Below are positions 58,256 through 64,000 of a stretch of 64,000 nucleotides of DNA, piece by piece. The stretch is from Neoarius graeffei (lineage: Eukaryota; Chordata; Actinopteri; Siluriformes; Ariidae). A program made the position numbers and the translations under genes. The notes beneath the pieces are model-generated. The model was not told the origin of the DNA, ran no database searches, and saw only the letters and a program-made list of their open reading frames with translations. The stretch spans positions 20,126,257 through 20,190,256 of the forward strand of contig NC_083583.1 in the NCBI RefSeq assembly GCF_027579695.1, written 5' to 3'. Positions within the stretch are counted from its first letter, which is position 1, and every line of letters begins with the position of its first letter.

Positions 58256-58612
58256 AGGAGCATAACAAATCAGGGCAAGCTACATCATGACTGATAAGAC
58301 TCACCCAGGAAGTGAATGGGGGTGTCTGCGTCATCATTTCCAAATGTTTCCGTGTTAACCGTCTACACTGAAATGCTACCCCGGAGTGTTTATAAAACTC
58401 TTCGATTTTGAAGCTCGAAAACTCCAGAGTAGTGTGGATTCTAGGCATAAATGATAAATGTAGCAAAAGTGATGTGTTTTAATACCACAATGTATTAGTG
58501 TGGTGATAGCCTTTAAGGGGTGAACCAACCCAGGTCACAGTAGTGTAGCCTGGGTGGTATGGTGTGACCCAGTCTCTTATACAAAAATTTAAGAATCACA
58601 TTTTTGCTAGAG
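58256..58612. other. non-coding sequence
   Basis: Nothing recognisable. Short ORFs on both strands have no family features. Confidence 0.5.
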
Positions 58613-58978
58613 GGTGGTATGATGGTGTAGTGGTTAGCACTGTTGCCTCACAGCAAGAAGGTCTGGGTTCGAGCCCAGTGGCCGACAAGGGCCTTTCTGT
58701 GCGGAGTTTGCATGTTCTCCCCGTGTCTGTGTGGGTTTCCTCCGGGTGCTCCGGTTTCCTCCACAGTCCAAAGGCATGCAGGTTAGGCTAATTGGTGACT
58801 CTAAATTGACCGTAGGTGTGAATGTGAGCGTGAATGGTTGTCTATGTGTCAGCCCTGCGATGACCTGGCGACTTGTCCAGGGTGTGCCCTGCCTCTTGCC
58901 CATAGTCAGCTGGGATAGGCTCCAGCTTGCCTGTGACCCTGTAGGACAGGATAAGCGGCTACAGATAATGGATGGATG
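58613..58978 (+). mobile_element. tRNA-derived SINE
   Basis: Full-length plus-strand copy with ATGG tail. tttttgctaga is duplicated on both sides. Confidence 0.93.
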
Positions 58979-59110
58979 GATTTTTTGCTAGAACAATGCC
59001 GTATAAACATAGAAAATTCTGCATAATGTGAATATTCCCATTAACCCCAAAAGTAGATATTTTCAAGGTTTTTTTTTTCTTCACAGCAATATACATGGAA
59101 CACATGATCC

Positions 59111-59855
59111 TACGACGGAGCATTAGGGCCATTCATGAAGGAGAAGATATTTTTTTATATGACGAGATTAAAGTCAACATGTCGGCATGTCGACATGAAA
59201 CTCAAAATTCCGAGAATAAAGTTGAAATTGGATGTCGACTTTAATCTTGATGGGTCGACTTTAAACTCGACATGTCGACATTAAACTTGGAAATGTCGAG
59301 AATAAAGTTGATGTCGAGTTTAAAGTCGACCCATCAAGATTAAAGTCGACATCCAATTTCAACTTTCTCATTCTCATCTCATTATCTCTAGCCGCTTTAT
59401 CCTTCTACAGGGTCGCAGGCAAGCTGGAGCCTATCCCAGCTGACTACGGGCGAGAGGCGGGGTACACCCTGGACAAGTCGCCAGCTCATCACAGGGCTGA
59501 CATATAGACACAGACAACCATTCACACTCACATTCACACCTACGGTCAATTTAGAGTCACCAGTTAACCTAACCTGCATGTCTTTGGACTGTGGGGGAAA
59601 CCGGAGCACCCGGAGGAAACCCACGCGGACACGGGGAGAACATGCAAACTCCACACAGAAAGGCCCTCGCCGGCCCCGGGGCTCGAACCCAGGACCTTCT
59701 TGCTGTGAGGCGACAGCGCTAACCACTACACCACCGTGCCGCCCAATTTCAACTTTATTCTCGGAATTTCGAGTTTAATGTCGACATGTTGACTTTAATC
59801 TCGTCATATCAAAAAATATCTTCTCCTTCATGAATGGCCCTAATGCTCCGTCGTA
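59111..59855. mobile_element. foldback element rich in GTCGAC motifs
   Basis: Ends tacgacggagcattagggcc and its complement, with tgatcc on both sides (59105-59110, 59856-59861). The interior repeats gtcgacttta and cgacatgtcgac in both orientations and is itself palindromic. A SINE is inserted at 59360-59744. No ORF. Confidence 0.82.
59360..59744 (-). mobile_element. tRNA-derived SINE in the foldback element
   Basis: Full-length minus-strand copy with caatttcaacttt duplicated on both sides. Confidence 0.93.
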
Positions 59856-60177
59856 TGATCCAAATACAGTCATTTCTTCTGCTTCTTCTTTTAAAGTCAT
59901 GAACATTTAATAAAGCAGTTTATGAGAAACAAAGGTTTGCTCTTATTATTAGTATATAGTTGAGATGCACGATTATGAATTCCAAAATACAATAAATGAT
60001 GCAATGCTTTGACAATCACTCTATAGTACACTGGCCAGCCAAAAAAAAAAAAAAATCAGCATTTGGATTTAAATATGCAAATACATAAGAGTCTTTGACA
60101 GGATAATTACTGCAGTGATTAATGTGTTTCAGCTGGCAACAATTATTTTAACCCTAACCGATGCAGTGAATAGCTTC

Positions 60178-60383
60178 TCATTTCTTAAACAAACATGTCA
60201 GAGGACATATCCTGTGTGCATGAAATTGTGGTTTTGGTGGAAGATGTTTTTCCACTGAGTCACTGATGATGGAAGTGATCTTTTCTAACTCTAACTCGCT
60301 TGAAAGAGATGTAAAGCGGTTACTGAGTTCTAATTGGAATGAGTCTTTGATGTTATCTTTCGGGTTATCTAGATCATATTTTT
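60178..60383 (-). other. possible LINE coding remnant
   Basis: A short open minus-strand frame (SNRFTSLSSELELEKITSII) resembles linker regions between endonuclease and reverse transcriptase in some LINEs. It is too short to assign and may be chance. Confidence 0.25.
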
Positions 60384-63300
60384 GAGTCAAGTCAAGTTTA
60401 TTTGTATAGCGCTTTTAACAATAAACATTGTCACAAAGCAGCTTTACAGAATTTGAATGACTTAAAACACGAGCTAATTTTATCCCTAATCTATCCCCAA
60501 TGAGCAAGCCTGTGGCGACGGTGGCAAGGAAAAACTCCCTCAGACGACACGAGGAAGAAACCTCAAGAGGAACCAGACTCAAAAGGGAACCCATCCTCAT
60601 TTGGGCAACAACAGACAACATGACTATAACATTAACAGTCCTAACATAAAGTCAGCTTCATTGATGCTATAAACCCCCCACTGACGGAAACCTGAGTGCA
60701 AAACCGTTCATGACAACTGCAGTCCCAAAGTCAGCAAGTCAACTGCAGTCCTCAGCCACAAAAGCACCACTGCAAGAGTCCAGAGCATCCTCCAGGCACG
60801 ACCCCCAACTGTCCACGTGGGGCCGCCCTCCACAGGAGCGATGCGATGAGACTCCAACCAGACACAGGGCACCAGGATGGATCAGGCAGGACCGAGGAGC
60901 AGAAGAGGTCAGCATCTCGATCCCAGGACCGACATGTAACTCAGAGGGACAGATTTGGGGAGAGAGAGAGAGAAAACACAGGAAGGTATGCCCAATGTCA
61001 CCTGAATAAGTAGGAACAGTATACATATTGCACTGAGTACAAGCAAGGACTCCGGCAACTAACTATGACAGCATAACTAAAAGGGGAGAGCCAGAAGGTA
61101 ACACAGGCATGAGGGAGCCCCGGGACAGAAAACAGCAGCCACTACACTGTCAACAAACTGGAGTGAGCAAGCGAGTGGGGACTGACAGCATCCATACATC
61201 CCAGTTTACCAAAACACTCTATGTCTGAGGACCCCCCCAGATCTACACCTTTACCTCATAAACACCTTTAACAAAAGGTTTGACTAAACAGATATGTTTT
61301 CAGCCTAGACTTAAACACTGAGACTGTGTCTGATTCCTGAACATTACTTGGAAGGCTGTTCCATAACTGTGGGGCTTTGTAAGAAAAGGCTCTGCCCCCT
61401 GATGTAGCCTTCACTATACGAGGTACCAGCAGATAGCCTGCACCTTTTGATTTAAGTAGGTGTGGCGGGTCATAGAGGACCAGAAGTTCACTCAGGTACT
61501 GTGGTGTGAGACCATTCAGTGCTTTAAAAGGTCAATAGTAGTATTTTATAATCAATACAAAATTTGATTGGGAGCCAGTGCAGTGTGGATAAGACAGGGG
61601 TGATGTGGTCATATTTTCCAGTTCTAATAAGGACTCTTGCTGCTGCATTTTGAACTAACTGGAGCTTGTTTATGCACTTATTGGAACATCCAGACAGTAA
61701 GGCATTACAATAATCCAACCTGAAGGTAACGAAAGCATGAACTAGTTTTTCTGCGTGATGTAGTGACATTAAATTTCTTATCTTAGCAATATTTATGAGA
61801 TGAAAGAAAGCTATCCGGGTGATGTTATCAATGTGAGTTTCGAATGAAAGACTGGGGTCAATAATCACCCCGAGGTCTTTTACTGCTGCACGTGAAGAAA
61901 CAGAAAGGCCATCCAGAGTTACTGTGTAATCAGAAAACTTACTTCTAGCTGCATGTGGTCCTAGTACAAGTACTTCAGTCTTGTCAGAGTTAAGCAGAAG
62001 GAAATTAATAAGCATCCAGTGTCTAATGTCCTTTACACATTCCTCAATTCTATTAAGCTGGTGTCTCTCATCAGGTTTTGCAGAAACATACAACTGTGTG
62101 TCATCAGCATAACAGTGGAAACTAATACAATGTTTATGAATAATATCACCCAGAGGTAACATATATAAAGAAAAAAGCAGTGGACCCAAGACAGAACCTT
62201 GTGGAACACCAAACTTTACCTCAGTATGTCTAGAAATATTACCATTTACATCAACATACTGATAGCGATTAGTTAAATAAGACCTGAGCCAGGAGAGGGC
62301 CATTCCCTTAACTCCCACAACATTTTCTAGTCTATCCAGAAGAATGGAATGATCAATGGTATCAAATGCTGCACTAAGGTCAAGCAACACAAGCAGCGAG
62401 ACACAGCCCTGATCAGACGCCAACAGTAGTAGGTCATTTACTACTTTAACCAGAGCTGTCTCTGTGCTATGATGAGGTCTAAATCCTGACTGATACATTT
62501 CATGGATGTTATTCCGATGTAAATATGAGCATAACTGCTGTGCCACAGCTTTTTCAAGGATCTTGGAGATAAAGGGGAGGTTTGATATTGGCCGATAATT
62601 GGACAGCTGACAGGGATCAATGTCAGGTTTTTAAATCAGGGGTTTGATAACTGCTAGTTTAAAGGATTTGGGTACATAGCCAATCGTAAGAGAAGAATTT
62701 ATTATTTTTAGAAGCGGTTCAATTACTTCAGGTATTATCTGTTTGAATAGACGTGTAGGTAAGGGATCTAGTACACAAGTTGAGGCTTTTGATGCGGAAA
62801 TTAATGAAAGTAATTCAGTTTCTTTTAGGGGAGTAAAACATTCTAATTGATGACCTGATAGTTATATTGTTAACTACAGGGTAACTTACATTGTCTGACC
62901 TTAAATTAGTTTGAATTTTTTGTCAGATATTCTCAATTTTGTCATTAAAAAAATTCAGGAAGTCGTTGCTACTACATACTGCAGGTGTGCATGTGTCTAT
63001 AGTGGACTTATTCCTGGTTAATTTTGCTACAGTATTAAACAGAAATCTGGGATTATTTTTATCATCTTCTATTAGGGAGGAGAGATATGTTGATCTAGCA
63101 GCACTAAGAGCTTTTCTATACTTCAGGAAGCTCTCCTTCCATGCTAATTTGAACACTACCAATTTTGTTTGATGTCATTTACTTTCCAATTTTTGAGTGG
63201 TCTGTTTTAAAGTGAGAGTGTCATCATTATACCAGGGTGCTAATGTTTTGTCTCTGACCATTTTCCTTTTAAGAGGAGCTACATTACCTAAGGTTTGGCG

Positions 63301-64000
63301 GAATGTTGACTCTAAGTATTCAGTTGCCTCATCGAGTTCTGCAGGGGCTGACAGTGACCCAATCAAAGTTGATAACTCTGGGAGATCATTTATAAAGCTC
63401 TGTGCAGTAGTTGACGTGAATGTACATTTAATACAGTAGCATGGTGAGGTGCATATATTATTACTCAGACATATTTTGAATGAGATGAGATAATGATCTG
63501 AGATAACTTCAGACTGTGGAAGTGTGACTATATTTTCTACGTTTAACCCAAATGTTAGTATTAGATCGAGGGTGTGACCACCATTATGGGTTGATCCTAT
63601 GACATTCTGATTAATCCCTACTGAATCTAAAATGGACACAAACGCTGTTTTCAAAGGGTCTTCTGGGTTATCGAAGTGAATATTAAAATCTCCGACAACT
63701 AAAGCTTTGTCTAAGGAAATAACCAGGTCTGAGATAAAATCTGCAAATTCAGAAAGAAACTCAGAATATGGCCCCGGGGGCCTGTAAATAATAAGTAACG
63801 TAATTAACTGGGTAGACCTATTTTTCGAGGCTACATACATTATATTAGTATGAAGAACTTTAAATGTATTAAATTTATAACCAGGTTTTTGTGTTACACC
63901 TAGATAATCATTATAAATAACCGCAACGCCTCCTCCTCTACCAGTTAGACGAGGCTGGTGTATATAATTGTATCCAGGAGGACTCGCTTCATTTAATGCT
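60384..64000 (-). mobile_element. L2-type LINE, 5' end beyond the window
   Basis: The 3' end at 60384 is tcaagtcaagtttatttgta, the complement of the usual caaataaacttga tail. The 3' UTR is about 1.1 kb and is followed on the minus strand by reverse transcriptase and endonuclease. The same 3' UTR occurs alone at 53160-53633. Confidence 0.9.
61524..63840 (-). pseudogene. L2-type LINE endonuclease-reverse transcriptase (partial)
   Basis: 63175-63840: C-terminal half of the apurinic-type endonuclease (LLIIYRPPGPYSEF; VVGDFNIHFD; final EVISDHYLISF). 62923-63162: linker (LSSLIEDDKNNPRFLFNTVA). 61524-62546: reverse transcriptase with [42 protein letters not shown], active site [10 protein letters not shown] and C-terminal YCNALLSG. 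These are L2/CR1-group signatures. Stops or frameshifts near 62547-62922 and 63163 break it. The N-terminus lies past 64000. Confidence 0.9.

Overview
The window is vertebrate nuclear DNA, almost certainly from a teleost fish. The evidence is large intron-containing genes with GT-AG junctions, an expanded PIM-type kinase family, and a dense teleost-style load of mobile elements: Tc1/mariner, hAT, TTAA-target MITEs, RTE and L2 LINEs, a BEL/Pao LTR element, a Penelope-like element and tRNA-derived SINEs. The exact species cannot be fixed from the sequence. LAYOUT. 1-6.2 kb holds repeats only: a decayed Tc1-like element split by a retroposon that carries a small membrane-protein ORF, an L1-type LINE 3' fragment, and a MITE. 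6.2-26.0 kb (+) is the main gene. Thirty-two exons in compatible phase encode a Sec16-like central domain followed by four tandem PIM-like kinase domains, with no stop codon until the end of the fourth. I predict about 1,483 residues if translation starts at 6209. The introns between kinase units are only 159-211 bp, and the larger introns have collected Tc1, hAT-like and TTAA-target insertions. 26.4-56.5 kb contains a shredded gene (+) for a SWIM zinc finger / YqaJ-type exonuclease / PHD-like protein. Its coding segments are separated by nested insertions: an RTE LINE (27134-45776) sits in one exon; a BEL/Pao element (29402-44810) sits in the RTE; a Penelope-like element (30183-37188) sits in the BEL; and two hAT elements sit in the Penelope element, one exactly in its reverse transcriptase active-site codons. 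Further hAT, Tc1-MITE, TTAA-target and SINE insertions split the downstream exons. 56.5-60.4 kb is repeats only (SINEs, a Tc1-type MITE, a foldback element). 60.4-64.0 kb is the 3' part of an L2-type LINE on the minus strand that runs off the window. HOW THE PARTS RELATE. Target-site duplications and intact 'empty-site' copies in the duplicated kinase introns let many insertions be ordered in time. The Sec16-kinase gene has kept all its reading frames and splice phases despite the insertions. The YqaJ-type gene has stops, frameshifts and exon insertions and is dead. One SINE family (tRNA-like head, L2-like tail, GATGA or ATGG repeat end) occurs at least twelve times, often inside other elements. 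All exon models are read by eye from ORF continuity, splice consensus and phase, and have not been tested against transcripts.
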